Source: [Clostridium] saccharolyticum WM1
GTDB taxonomy: Bacteria; Bacillota; Clostridia; Lachnospirales; Lachnospiraceae
Direction: 5' to 3'
NCBI RefSeq assembly: GCF_000144625.1
Contig: NC_014376.1
Location: forward strand, 62,001 to 126,000
DNA length: 64,000 nt
Both the position numbers and the translations under genes were made by a program. Positions 36,601-44,764 of this stretch are shown here, piece by piece; position 1 is the stretch's first letter; every line of letters begins with the position of its first letter. Under the pieces are notes generated by a model. It was not told where the DNA came from. It saw only the letters and a program-made list of their open reading frames with translations, and ran no database searches.

Positions 36601-36925
36601 GGCGGATATGATTTATTACCAGGGTCTGGCAAAGGAAAAGCTGGGGAAACCGGTGGAAGCCAGAGCCAGGTTCGATAAGCTGCTGGATTATGGGGCAAAG
36701 CATATGCCTGATCATATGAAGATCGAATATTTCGCCGTATCCCTTCCGGATTTTCTGATTTATGAAGAAGACCTGGATAAGAAGAACAAAGCCCATTGCA
36801 ACTATCTCATAGGGTTGGGAAAAATGGGTCTTGGAGACATGGCGGAGGCAAGAGAGGCCTTCTTGGAGACCATAAGGCTGGATCATACTCACTTAAACGC
36901 AATCCGGTATTTAAACATGATATAA
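33650..36925 (+). CDS. DUF5107 domain protein with C-terminal TPR array
   Basis: A 1091-aa cytoplasmic protein without signal peptide. Residues about 30-330 form the DUF5107 domain, a beta-sandwich of the galactose-mutarotase-like superfamily, with conserved-looking aromatic and acidic stretches (VMILPELGGRIQRAFDK near 67, GIEFNWPQHHRPTTF near 114, WWANPAVPVNDYTQSVFP near 189, TWGCGDFGKAWDRN near 288). From about 450 to the end come roughly a dozen TPR-like helical repeats (for example ARGCFEEAEEHFKKAL near 505). It is preceded by AAGGAGG and an AraC-type site shared with the sugar transporter and galM. A carbohydrate-binding or carbohydrate-active role is inferred from fold and context, but no activity is known to me. 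Confidence 0.85.
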   Translation: MEAVKIWEESMVIPTYEVGEADKNPMFLESRVYQGSSGKIYPYPTIEKIYDTRIDKAYQAVWLENEYLKVMILPELGGRIQRAFDKTNHYDFVYYNHVIKPALVGLCGPWISGGIEFNWPQHHRPTTFSPVDYMLIENEDGSKTCRVCDVDQMYGTKGEASFTLYPGKAYIEIKGQLYNPTPLPQTFLWWANPAVPVNDYTQSVFPPDVHAVMDHGKRDVSRFPIATGVYYKHDYSQGVDISRYKNIPVPTSYMAEKSEFNFVGGYDYQVGAGILHVADHHISPGKKQWTWGCGDFGKAWDRNLTDEDGPYIELMTGVYTDNQPDFTWLKPMEEKTFTQYFMPYKAVGPVKNASIHAVINLETRENEIHILAYGTQEYPHGRILLTYGKETLLDETTLLSPVHTYEKTLHTYVEDETRLTLKVLSGGRELVSYTPLKKEVPELPSPAKAAGDPEKIMTNEELYLTGLHIEQYRHATYRPDPYYIEGLKRDPGDMRINNAYGSLLLARGCFEEAEEHFKKALKRAVWKNPNPYDSEPCYNLGLALLYQGKTEKAFDAFYKATWSGQQQEMGFYYLSCIESMRGNYESALELVEKGLVRNTHNVKARALKAYLLRRLGRTAEARALIGENLKVDSFDYVSRLESAYLEPDRQAEIRTKISRLARGFHENYLMAARHYGEFGAYEAAVQTLDQCSRKWPMVYYYKAYYQELMGRDSTEALKQAEDCSTDYCFPNKLEDILVLKLATEKNPEGANAYYYLGNLYYDKLQYRTALSYWEQSARLNPRFPTVWRNLSLAYYNKEKDRERAKTAMETAYGLNPADARIFLELDQLYKKLDMPAAERLERYEAARDVFMKRDDLMIEYATLLNLLGRYGEAYEFIMNHKFHPWEGGEGKVTAQYVVSLVELARQAMDEKEWDRAKEYLTKALKYPENLGEGKLEGTKDNHINYYLGVVMENLGRAEEARAYFEMACVGTDEPSGMMYYNDQPADMIYYQGLAKEKLGKPVEARARFDKLLDYGAKHMPDHMKIEYFAVSLPDFLIYEEDLDKKNKAHCNYLIGLGKMGLGDMAEAREAFLETIRLDHTHLNAIRYLNMI

Positions 36926-37284
36926 CCCCCCTAGGCGGTATGATAGCTAAAAGGTACTGTTTTAAAACATGTATTTAAAATACATAGATGCCTTTATAGA
37001 TGAAAATAAGGAGCTGCTTCTCCTTGCGGGTAATCCGGGTAAGGCGCTTTCGGTTGTATTACAGCAATTTCCTGGTGAGGGTTTTAGGCAGGAGCCATTT
37101 GTGTATGGATTGCCATGTGCCTGGACTGGGCGTTTCGTGCCCTGGTATTTGCGTTCCGGTTTAAGGAAAAGAAGAGGGAAAAGAAGAGGGAAGAGAGGAG
37201 GTTTTTATGGCATCCTTTCTTCCCTTTTTCCTTTGTATCCTGATCTTTAAGTTTCTGAAGGGACAGCAACAGCCTTTCCTCTTA
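36926..37284. other. Intergenic region after the DUF5107 gene
   Basis: No convincing gene. A 93-codon frame at 36969-37250 is basic and low-complexity and lacks a ribosome site. A 34-codon frame at 37207-37311 (MASFLPFFLCILIFKF...) does follow GAGAGGAGG and would encode a small hydrophobic peptide, but it ends inside the pyrophosphatase promoter. I treat it as possible only. No U-rich terminator was seen after 36925. Confidence 0.35.
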
Positions 37285-37312
37285 TTTACAATTTACTATA
37301 TTATGATATAAT
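37285..37312 (+). promoter_or_regulatory. Promoter of the pyrophosphatase gene
   Basis: TTTACA (37285-37290), 16-bp spacer, TATAAT (37307-37312). This gives a leader of about 190 nt. Confidence 0.65.
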
Positions 37313-37351
37313 GGGAATACTTAACAAAGAAAGAGCCATAAAATGAGGAGA

Positions 37352-37374
37352 CCCCGGTTGACAGGCAACCGGGG
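37352..37374 (+). promoter_or_regulatory. Leader stem-loop upstream of the pyrophosphatase gene
   Basis: CCCCGGTTG (37352-37360) pairs perfectly with CAACCGGGG (37366-37374) around ACAGG, with no U-run. Downstream in the leader, CAATTTGAC occurs twice as a direct repeat (about 37394 and 37411). The leader could be regulated, but matches no class I know. Confidence 0.45.
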
Positions 37375-37510
37375 CAATTATGAAAAATCTATGTGCAATT
37401 TGACGATTTAATCAATTTGACTCATATATTTTCTATGTATTTAGTATAAAAAAAATATGTGAACGGAATATGAACGGCCTGTAAACACATTATGAAAAAG
37501 GGAGGAAAAT

Positions 37511-39181
37511 ATGGGAGAAAATTATAAGAACAGAAAGACAATCGTAATAGGTCATAAAAATCCTGACACAGATTCCATCTGTTCTGCCATTTGCTATGCA
37601 AATTTAAAAAGAGTGCTCACCGGAGAAGATTATCAGCCGGGCCGGGCGGGTCATGTCAACGAAGAGACGCAATTCGTTCTTCATTACTTTGGCATAGAGG
37701 CTCCGGAGCTAGTGGAGAATGTGAAAACCCAGGTCCGTGACATTGAAATACGTAAAACAAAGGGCGTAAAGAAAAACCTGTCCTTGAAAAAAGCGTGGAA
37801 TTTAATGCAGGAAGCGAATGTAGTGACCATTCCTGCCGTGACCGACGATGGAATGCTGGAAGGGCTGATCACTGTAGGAGATATTGCCAGATCCTATATG
37901 AATGTATATGACAGCAGCATTTTATCAAAGGCAAATACCCAGTACGAAAATATTGTGGAAACCCTGGAAGGGGCCATGGTAGTCGGCGGGAAGAATGAAT
38001 ATTTTAATCATGGAAAGGTACTTATCGCGGCAGCAAACCCAGATATGATGGAATATTACATTTCCAAGGGCGACCTTGTGATCCTGGGGAACCGTTATGA
38101 ATCCCAGCTGTGCGCCATTGAGATGGAGGCGGCCTGCATCATTGTCTGCGAGGGTGCGGCGGTATCCATGACCATCAAAAAGCTGGCCCAGGAACGGGGC
38201 TGTACCGTTATGACTACCCCGTATGACACTTATACGGCCGCCCGTCTGGTGAACCAGAGCATTCCCATAAGCTATTTCATGACCACAGAAGGGTTGATAT
38301 CCTTTGAAGAGGAAGATTACATTGATGACATAAAAGACGTAATGGCAAGCAAGCGCCACCGTGATTTTCCCATTCTTGATAAAGACGGGAAGTACATGGG
38401 AATGATCTCCCGCCGGAACTTACTGGGCGCAAAGGGAAAACGCCTGATACTGGTGGATCATAATGAAAAAACACAGGCTGTGGAAGGCATGGCAAGTGCA
38501 GAGATCCTGGAGATCATCGACCATCACAGACTCGGGACGGTGGAAACCATTGCCCCTGTATTTTTCCGTAATCAGCCGGTAGGCTGTACGGCTACCATCG
38601 TATACCAGATGTATCAGGAAAACAAGGTGAAGATTGAGCCAAAGATTGCAGGACTGCTGTGCAGTGCCATAATTTCTGATACCCTGTTATTCCGTTCTCC
38701 TACCTGTACGGAGTCAGACAAACAGGCAGCTCTCACCCTTTCTGATATAGCAGGCATTCAGGTGGAGAAATACGCTTCCTCCATGTTTGCGGCAGGAAGC
38801 AACTTAAAGGGAAAAACAGATGCAGAGATCTTTTATCAGGATTTCAAGAAGTTCATGGTCGGAAAGGTGTCCTTCGGAGTAGGACAAATCAGTTCCTTAA
38901 ACGCCAAGGAGCTGGAGGAGCTGAAGGGCCGGATGCTGCCTTACATGAAAAAGGCCAGAGAAGAACATGGCATGGACATGATGTTTTTTATGCTTACCAA
39001 CATTCTGACGGAATCCACTGAGCTGCTGTGCGAGGGACAGGGAGCGAAGCAGATGATTGCAGTAGCTTTCCGGGCAGAAGAGGAAGAGTCTGGGGCAGAA
39101 GACCACATCGTAAGCCTGCCCGGGGTGGTATCCAGAAAGAAACAGCTGATACCTGGCATCATGCTGGCAGTCCAGGAATAG
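37511..39181 (+). CDS. ppaC: Manganese-dependent inorganic pyrophosphatase with CBS and DRTGG domains
   Basis: A 556-aa family II pyrophosphatase. The DHH domain is interrupted by regulatory modules: the N-terminal motif GHKNPDTDS near 14 supplies Mn ligands, a CBS domain follows (about 75-130), then a DRTGG domain (about 140-255) and a second CBS (about 260-310), and the catalytic part resumes with VDHNE near 316 and IDHHRLG near 337. The DHHA2 domain completes the C-terminus with a basic SRKKQ motif near 541. CBS domains in such enzymes bind adenine nucleotides, so activity is probably tuned to energy state. RBS GGGAGG. It is preceded by a ~190-nt leader. Confidence 0.94.
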   Translation: MGENYKNRKTIVIGHKNPDTDSICSAICYANLKRVLTGEDYQPGRAGHVNEETQFVLHYFGIEAPELVENVKTQVRDIEIRKTKGVKKNLSLKKAWNLMQEANVVTIPAVTDDGMLEGLITVGDIARSYMNVYDSSILSKANTQYENIVETLEGAMVVGGKNEYFNHGKVLIAAANPDMMEYYISKGDLVILGNRYESQLCAIEMEAACIIVCEGAAVSMTIKKLAQERGCTVMTTPYDTYTAARLVNQSIPISYFMTTEGLISFEEEDYIDDIKDVMASKRHRDFPILDKDGKYMGMISRRNLLGAKGKRLILVDHNEKTQAVEGMASAEILEIIDHHRLGTVETIAPVFFRNQPVGCTATIVYQMYQENKVKIEPKIAGLLCSAIISDTLLFRSPTCTESDKQAALTLSDIAGIQVEKYASSMFAAGSNLKGKTDAEIFYQDFKKFMVGKVSFGVGQISSLNAKELEELKGRMLPYMKKAREEHGMDMMFFMLTNILTESTELLCEGQGAKQMIAVAFRAEEEESGAEDHIVSLPGVVSRKKQLIPGIMLAVQE

Positions 39182-39196
39182 GGGGCGGCCGGATCC

Positions 39197-39835
39197 ATGA
39201 AAAAGAAGGAAACCATTGAAAATAAAAATTCTTTGAAAAGCTCCAGGACTGCCTGGAAGCCGGGAAATATGCTTTACCCGGTTCCTGCGGTCATGGTAAG
39301 CTGTCAGAGAGAGGGGGAAGCCCCCAATATTATTACCGTGGCATGGGCAGGAACCATATGTTCATCTCCTGCCATGCTGTCCATTTCTATCCGCCCGGAG
39401 CGTCATTCCTATGGGATCATAAAAGAAACGGGAGAGTTTGCGGTAAATCTGGTAACAAAGGATCTGGTACGGGCAGCGGATTACTGTGGGGTAAAATCCG
39501 GCAGGGAAGTGGATAAATTTAAGGAAATGAAGCTGACTCCGTGTTTCCTGGAACATATCAAAGCCCCCGGTATAGAGGAAAGTCCGGTGAGTTTAGCCTG
39601 CAGGGTAGTGGAAATCAAACATTTGGGAAGCCATGACCTGTTTCTGGCTGAGGTGACCGGAGTGTCTGTAAACAGCAGGTACTTGGATGAAAAGGGGAAA
39701 TTCCGCCTGAATGAGGCAGGACTTATCGCCTATTCCCATGGAGAATACTTTGAACTGGGGAAAAAACTTGGAAGTTTCGGCTATTCTGTGAAAAAGGCAG
39801 AAAAAAGGCCGTCTGGCAGGAGGAAAAACAAATGA
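39197..39835 (+). CDS. Flavin reductase-like protein (FMN-binding split barrel)
   Basis: A 212-aa cytoplasmic FMN-binding protein of the flavin reductase/DIM6-NTAB family. The core motif MLYPVPAVMVSCQREGEAPNI-like segment starts near 27, followed by SISIRPERHSYGIIKETGEFAVNLV near 63 and DYCGVKSGREVDKF near 95. This family includes NAD(P)H:flavin oxidoreductases and flavoredoxins of anaerobes, and the electron partner is unknown. The first ~20 residues are a polar extension behind a weak GGGGGCGG ribosome site, so the start is less certain. It overlaps the next gene by four bases. Confidence 0.88.
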   Translation: MKKKETIENKNSLKSSRTAWKPGNMLYPVPAVMVSCQREGEAPNIITVAWAGTICSSPAMLSISIRPERHSYGIIKETGEFAVNLVTKDLVRAADYCGVKSGREVDKFKEMKLTPCFLEHIKAPGIEESPVSLACRVVEIKHLGSHDLFLAEVTGVSVNSRYLDEKGKFRLNEAGLIAYSHGEYFELGKKLGSFGYSVKKAEKRPSGRRKNK

Positions 39836-40359
39836 TAAGTAAGCTTGATAACATTACGCTGATCGGCATGCCGGCTTCCGGCAAAAGCACGGTGGGCGTT
39901 CTGCTGGCAAAACGCCTTGGATATTCCTTTGTGGATGTGGATATTGTAATCCAGGAACAGGAGGGACGCCTGTTAAAGGAAATTATCGCGGAGGAGGGCC
40001 AGGAAGGCTTTATGGCTGTGGAAAACAGGATCAATGCCGGGTTAAAGGCCCACCATAGCGTCATTGCCCCGGGAGGAAGTGTGATCTATGGAAAAGAAGC
40101 TATGGAGCATTTAAAAAAGATCAGTACAGTGGTGTATTTAAAGCTCAGCTATGAAAGCATAGAAGAACGGCTGGGGAATCTGGTAGACCGGGGAGTCGTG
40201 TTAAAGGATGGAATGACCTTAAGAGACTTATATGAGGAAAGAGTCCCTTATTATGAGAAATATGCGGATATAATCATGGATGAGAACGGACTTGATGCTG
40301 GAAAAACGGTGGACATGCTGAGATCCATTATGGAGGAAAAGTTTGGTCTGACAACATAG
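39832..40359 (+). CDS. Shikimate kinase-like P-loop kinase
   Basis: A 175-aa cytoplasmic kinase of the AroK/AroL fold. Walker A is GMPASGKST near 13, VDVDIVIQ near 34 corresponds to the substrate-binding DxD segment, and APGGSVIY near 80 corresponds to the GGG loop (here GGS). The lid region contains VDRGVVLKDGMTLRDLYEERVPYYEKYAD, where the usual R-RPLL lid motif of true shikimate kinases is altered. It overlaps the flavin reductase gene by ATGA. No other aromatic-pathway gene is nearby, so it may phosphorylate another small molecule. Shikimate kinase remains the closest family call. Confidence 0.8.
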   Translation: MISKLDNITLIGMPASGKSTVGVLLAKRLGYSFVDVDIVIQEQEGRLLKEIIAEEGQEGFMAVENRINAGLKAHHSVIAPGGSVIYGKEAMEHLKKISTVVYLKLSYESIEERLGNLVDRGVVLKDGMTLRDLYEERVPYYEKYADIIMDENGLDAGKTVDMLRSIMEEKFGLTT

Positions 40360-40398
40360 CAGCAGTTTTCAACAGAAGCTTATAAGGATGATATAGCA

Positions 40399-40445
40399 AA
40401 GGTGTCCCTAAAGCCACACTCCGGCTTTGGGACACCTTTTCTTTA
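40399..40445 (+). terminator. Intrinsic terminator between the kinase and chemoreceptor genes
   Basis: AAGGTGTCCC plus AAAGCC pairs with GGCTTT plus GGGACACCTT across an ACACTCC loop, followed by TTTTCTTT. It overlaps the end of the convergent chemoreceptor gene. Confidence 0.9.
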
Positions 40446-42122
40446 AATCTTTAATTGGAACTTCTTCATTAAAAGCTTCAGCATCTGGGCCTGTCCGGCC
40501 ATTTCCTGGCTGGCTGCAGCACTTTCCTCCGATGTGGCGGAATTGGTCTGGATTACACTGGATATCTGGTCGATTCCCTGAGTCACCTGGGCTACTGCAA
40601 AGGCCTGGTCCTTGGATGCTGTGGAGATCTGGTATGCTAAGTCCGCCGCGATTTTGGAAGACTGGACTATGCGGTCCATGGATGTGGCAGTCTCCTTGGC
40701 GATGTGGTTCCCGGATTCGATGGAAGCCAAAGCACGCTGGATCAATGCGGCCGTATTCTTGGAAGCTTCCTGGCTTTTATTGGCAAGATTCCGGACTTCA
40801 TCAGCCACCACGGCAAAGCCTTTTCCTGCTTCACCTGCCCTTGCTGCCTCCACGGCTGCGTTAAGAGCAAGAATGTTGGTCTGGAAGGCGATGTCTTCTA
40901 TGGTTTTGATTACCTTTCCGATTTCTGATGATGCGCTGCTGATGTCAGCCATGGCATTGGTCAGCTCCTGCATCTGGGTTTTTCCGAATTCCAGCTCTGC
41001 CGCAGTATTGCTTACCTGCTGGTTGGTTTCTTTCGCATTTTCCGCATTCTGGTTTATGTTATTGGAAATATCGTTAATGGTGGCGGCCAGTTCTTCAATG
41101 GATGAGGCCTGCTCTGTCGCACCGTGGCTTAAGGCCTGGGCGCTGCTTGCCACCTGCTCGGCTCCTGATGCCACCTGGTCGGAAGACTGGGTTATTTTTG
41201 CCATAACATCATTTAAGGAATCCGTCAGATTCTGTATGGAGATCTGCACGGAACGGAACTCCCCCTTAAACTCCTCCGGGTCATGGGGAATGTGAAAGTT
41301 CCCCTGTGCCATCTGGCTTGTGGTGGAAGAGATATAATCCATGTAGTAAGATAAACGCTCCATCATGGTCCTCATGCTGTCAGCAAGATGACCCAGTTCA
41401 TCCTTGGAGCGGTATTCCAGCCGGCATTTCAAATCTCCCTGGGCCATACGGTCCGCAACCTTTTTCAGCTCATCGATGGGACGGGTAATTCCCCTTGTAA
41501 TTGCGATTGCAATCATAACGGATGTAACAATGGAAATAAAGATGATTGCACCCATAATTGCAATGAATACGGAGGTCTGACGGGAGAGATGCGCAGACTT
41601 GATATCTCCGGCGGTTGACTTGTCAGACAGCATGGTATTGATGGTATTGGCGATTTCTGCTGCCAGGGGAGCTGCATAGCTTCGGAAAAATTCCATGGAC
41701 TCCTGGGGGGATTTTGATGCAAGCTCAATCGTATGGCTGCGGATGTCTTCATAGGATTTCATCTTTTCTGTAAGCTGGCTGTAAAGCTCCTTTTCTGAAG
41801 CTGTTTTCATCCTTGCCTGAACCAGCTGCATCTTTTCGTTTATGACATCGATCTGTTTGGTAAGGTTTTCCTTCTGCTTGGCAGTTTCCGCGTCGTCTTC
41901 TGAAAAGATGATGTATAAGACTGTGGCCCGGTGTGCCTGAAACGCCTGTCCCAGGCTTCCGATATCCCCCTGGGCAAATCCATAATCCTGCAGCTCCGCA
42001 TGATATTCCTCATTAACGGTACGAATGAGCAGGATTCCAATGGTTCCGGCCAGACCTGCAAACAATACTACAATGAGAAATGCAACTAGCAGCCGGTTCC
42101 CTACCTTTCGTTTTTTTAACAT
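40443..42122 (-). CDS. Methyl-accepting chemotaxis protein with 4HB sensor
   Basis: A 559-aa membrane chemoreceptor. A membrane helix near 11-33 and another near 187-208 bracket a helical extracytoplasmic domain of about 150 residues, which fits the four-helix-bundle (4HB_MCP) sensor class. A HAMP domain (about 210-265, [19 protein letters not shown]) follows, and then the cytoplasmic coiled-coil signalling domain with the hairpin tip [20 protein letters not shown] (only the invariant [19 protein letters not shown] core is diagnostic). Gln/Glu-rich methylation helices flank the tip. RBS GGAGG. The ligand is unknown. The tip is almost identical to that of the next receptor, as expected for one receptor array. 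Confidence 0.93.
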   Translation of the reverse strand: MLKKRKVGNRLLVAFLIVVLFAGLAGTIGILLIRTVNEEYHAELQDYGFAQGDIGSLGQAFQAHRATVLYIIFSEDDAETAKQKENLTKQIDVINEKMQLVQARMKTASEKELYSQLTEKMKSYEDIRSHTIELASKSPQESMEFFRSYAAPLAAEIANTINTMLSDKSTAGDIKSAHLSRQTSVFIAIMGAIIFISIVTSVMIAIAITRGITRPIDELKKVADRMAQGDLKCRLEYRSKDELGHLADSMRTMMERLSYYMDYISSTTSQMAQGNFHIPHDPEEFKGEFRSVQISIQNLTDSLNDVMAKITQSSDQVASGAEQVASSAQALSHGATEQASSIEELAATINDISNNINQNAENAKETNQQVSNTAAELEFGKTQMQELTNAMADISSASSEIGKVIKTIEDIAFQTNILALNAAVEAARAGEAGKGFAVVADEVRNLANKSQEASKNTAALIQRALASIESGNHIAKETATSMDRIVQSSKIAADLAYQISTASKDQAFAVAQVTQGIDQISSVIQTNSATSEESAAASQEMAGQAQMLKLLMKKFQLKI

Positions 42123-42391
42123 ATAGCTTCCTCCCTGATTTTAGAATATATTTCCGTAAAACGCTTGCTTCCATGTACTTTTGGAAAGTTACCAAATTAA
42201 ACATTTAATTACATTATTATACAATATTCCTTCTATTAGTAAAATTCCAAATTTTGGAATTATTAATAATTATAGTTATTTCTACGAATTTAGTCAATAC
42301 GGTTGATCATTCCGTAAAATATCCCTGCAGGAGGTATCTTCCGGCGCAATGAAAACCTGGAAACCGGCGGGACATGGAAAGAATAAGGGGG
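42123..42391. other. Intergenic region between the two chemoreceptor genes
   Basis: Very AT-rich. A minus-strand TATAAT at 42221-42216 with a poor -35 is the likely promoter of the 4HB receptor gene. AAAATTCCAAATTTTGGAATT near 42241 is a long palindrome (arms AATTCCAAA/TTTGGAATT). No gene seen. Confidence 0.45.
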
Positions 42392-42425
42392 AAAAAAGGT
42401 ACCGCTTTGAGGCGGCACCTTTTTT
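42392..42425 (-). terminator. Terminator of the dCache chemoreceptor gene
   Basis: AAAAAAGGT-CCGC pairs with GCGG-ACCTTTTTT (42392-42425) around TTTGAG. The arms are self-complementary, so U-runs are present in both directions. It lies just past the stop of the minus-strand receptor gene. Confidence 0.85.
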
Positions 42426-42440
42426 CCTATTCCTGATGGA

Positions 42441-44408
42441 TCAAAACCGGAACTGGTCCATAAGCCCTTTTAAAATCTGGGCCTGTCCGGAGAGCTCTTC
42501 GCTGGTGGCGGCGCTTTCTTCTGCCGTTGCGGAATTGGTCTGAACCACACTTGATATCTGGTCGATACCCTGAGCCACCTGAGCAATGGAATCAGCCTGT
42601 TCCTGGGAGGCTGTGGCGATCCCATAGATCAGGGAGGCCATTTTTTCGGAGGAAGCTGCGATCCGGTCCAGGGAATCCGCTGTTTCTCCAGCGATATCGG
42701 TTCCCTTCTGTACGGAATGGGCAGAACTTTCAATGAGGATGGCGGTATTCCTTGATGCCTCTGCGCTCTTTGATGCTAAATTGCGTACTTCATCCGCAAC
42801 TACAGCAAATCCTTTTCCGGCCTCCCCGGCGCGGGCGGCTTCCACCGCCGCATTCAGAGCCAGAATATTGGTCTGAAAGGCGATATCTTCGATGGCTTTA
42901 ATGATTTTACTGATTTCCCCTGAAGTCTGGTTAATTTCGTTCATGGCATCCGTCATTCTCCCCATCTGCTCTTTCCCGCTTTCCAGATGAGAAGAGGTTT
43001 CTTTTGCCTGGAGTTTGGCCTCTTCTGCATTTTTTGCAGTTTGATCCACATGAGAAGAAATCAGGCTTATGGTAGCCAGCAGTTCTTCCACGGAGCTGGC
43101 CTGCTCCGTAGCTCCCTGGGAGAGAGCCTGCGCCCCTGCGGAAACCTGTTCTGCGCCTGAGGCCACTTCCCCTGAGGAATGACTGATCTTTAAAAGCGTC
43201 TCACTAAGTCTTGTCCGCAGTTGGGTCATGGACTGAAGGATTCCTCCAAATCCACCCACATAGGCGGATTCGCAGGCAGATGATGCTGTTAAGCTGCCGT
43301 CTGCCATTTCATTGAGAATATGATCCACATCACCGATGATCATTTTTAACCCATCCACCAGCTCACGGGTAGCTCCTGCCAGGATACCGGTTTCGTCCTG
43401 GGCAGTAATTTCAGGAACCGGAGAATCCAGATCTCCTTGTACCAGCCTTTTTAAGCGTTCGGCACAGGCAGTCACGGGATTTCCGATTTTTCCTGCCAGA
43501 ACAACAGATATAACTCCGGCCACAAGCAGTGCTGCAATAAGCAGTACAGACGAAATAACGATTCCGGTCATGGTAGCTCCCATAAAATCAGACATTGGTG
43601 CTTTCAGCCCGAAGCTCCAGCCGTCGGTTCCTTCAATGGGGGCATAAGCCAGAAATTCTCTTACACTGCCCCTGTTGTAACGGCCAAAGCCGCTTTTTCC
43701 TTCCGTCATTCCTTTTTCAAGCGCGGCAAGGGCTGCCAGCCCGGGATCTGTCTTTGCAGTGTCCTGGATATTTATTCCATTGGTTACCTTCTCCATATCC
43801 ACATCGGCAATGACTGCTCCGTTTCTGTTCAATATGTAGGAGCTGCTTCCCTTGCTTATATTTATATTGGCAACAATATCATTTAAAAAGGTCTCCGTGG
43901 GGACAAAATATACGACGCCCACTACTTTTGAATCCGGAATGCCCTTGTCCCACAATGGGGCAGATATTATGATGGTAAGCTGTCCGGTGACCTTGCTGAT
44001 CAGAGGATCGGAAATCACGGTCTCTCCCTTCATGGATTTCTGGAAATAATCCCGGTCAGAATAGTCTTTTCCGTCAAATATACTGACTCCGTCCGTTCCC
44101 AGTATGTTACCGCGCTGGAAACCGTGTGTCCTGGCTCTCTGGTCTATGATGTTTTTTTTGTCTTCCACACTGGTTTCTGAGCTGGAAAGGCGGCTGATGC
44201 TGCCCACTTCATAGGCAATATTCGTATAAATATCCAGTTCTTTGGAAACTCTCTGTGAGGCGGTGCGGGCCAGCTCCGTCATGGTCTGGTTCATGGTCCC
44301 GATCATACTGGAATAGTTTAAATAAATACTTGTGCCTCCAACCGCACACAGGGATAGAAAAACCGTCATAGCCATACTAAGCAATATTTTCGTTTTTATA
44401 CTCTTCAT
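42441..44408 (-). CDS. Methyl-accepting chemotaxis protein with dCache sensor
   Basis: A 655-aa chemoreceptor. After a membrane helix near 10-30 comes a ~250-residue extracytoplasmic domain with Cache features: [20 protein letters not shown] near 87, [13 protein letters not shown] near 117, [20 protein letters not shown] near 164 and [15 protein letters not shown] near 193. Such double-Cache domains bind amino acids, organic acids or sugars. A second helix (about 282-306), HAMP and the methylation/signalling coiled coil with [19 protein letters not shown] follow. GGAGG precedes two close ATGs (44414 and 44408). The second has the better spacing. Confidence 0.92.
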   Translation of the reverse strand: MKSIKTKILLSMAMTVFLSLCAVGGTSIYLNYSSMIGTMNQTMTELARTASQRVSKELDIYTNIAYEVGSISRLSSSETSVEDKKNIIDQRARTHGFQRGNILGTDGVSIFDGKDYSDRDYFQKSMKGETVISDPLISKVTGQLTIIISAPLWDKGIPDSKVVGVVYFVPTETFLNDIVANINISKGSSSYILNRNGAVIADVDMEKVTNGINIQDTAKTDPGLAALAALEKGMTEGKSGFGRYNRGSVREFLAYAPIEGTDGWSFGLKAPMSDFMGATMTGIVISSVLLIAALLVAGVISVVLAGKIGNPVTACAERLKRLVQGDLDSPVPEITAQDETGILAGATRELVDGLKMIIGDVDHILNEMADGSLTASSACESAYVGGFGGILQSMTQLRTRLSETLLKISHSSGEVASGAEQVSAGAQALSQGATEQASSVEELLATISLISSHVDQTAKNAEEAKLQAKETSSHLESGKEQMGRMTDAMNEINQTSGEISKIIKAIEDIAFQTNILALNAAVEAARAGEAGKGFAVVADEVRNLASKSAEASRNTAILIESSAHSVQKGTDIAGETADSLDRIAASSEKMASLIYGIATASQEQADSIAQVAQGIDQISSVVQTNSATAEESAATSEELSGQAQILKGLMDQFRF

Positions 44409-44478
44409 TATCATTCCTCCTTCGTATTTCGCTTAAGCCGGAAATAACAGGAGCTGTCAGCGGAATTACTATGATTTG

Positions 44479-44507
44479 AGTATACTTTATATTGGAAAAA
44501 ATGTCTA
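44479..44507 (-). promoter_or_regulatory. Promoter of the dCache chemoreceptor gene
   Basis: Minus-strand TAGACA (44507-44502), 17-bp spacer, TATACT (44484-44479), i.e. sigma-A type rather than the flagellar sigma-28 type. Confidence 0.65.
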
Positions 44508-44662
44508 ATTCCTTTTCTGATGGATATGGAAGGGATCAATAAGTAAATGAATATGAAAGGTTTCAGGAAGCAAATCAATAACCTGATCGAGGGCACAATT
44601 TTATGAGGAGACAGCAGAATGATAATGGGTCAAGTATTAAAATAATTATTATTAAAACAGTA

Positions 44663-44691
44663 TTGACTAAAATGATTTTATATAATATAAT
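44663..44691 (+). promoter_or_regulatory. Promoter of the PTS-nanE operon
   Basis: TTGACT (44663-44668), 17-bp spacer, TATAAT (44686-44691). The ~70-nt leader contains the palindrome at 44731-44743. Confidence 0.8.
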
Positions 44692-44730
44692 GAAAATACC
44701 TAAATGGTATAAAAAGTTTCAATGTTAATT

Positions 44731-44743
44731 GTGCAATATGCAC
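44731..44743. promoter_or_regulatory. Leader palindrome, possible RpiR-type operator
   Basis: GTGCA-ATA-TGCAC, perfect 5-bp arms, lies at about +34 to +46 of the PTS promoter. A repressor bound here would block elongation. The RpiR regulator encoded downstream is the natural candidate, but I found no second copy. Confidence 0.35.
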
Positions 44744-44764
44744 GTAGAAAAGGGGGTATTTTTT

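Noticed and set aside
36969..37250. 93-codon open frame after the DUF5107 gene
   Set aside because: No ribosome site, a lysine/arginine-glycine low-complexity stretch, and no recognisable domain.
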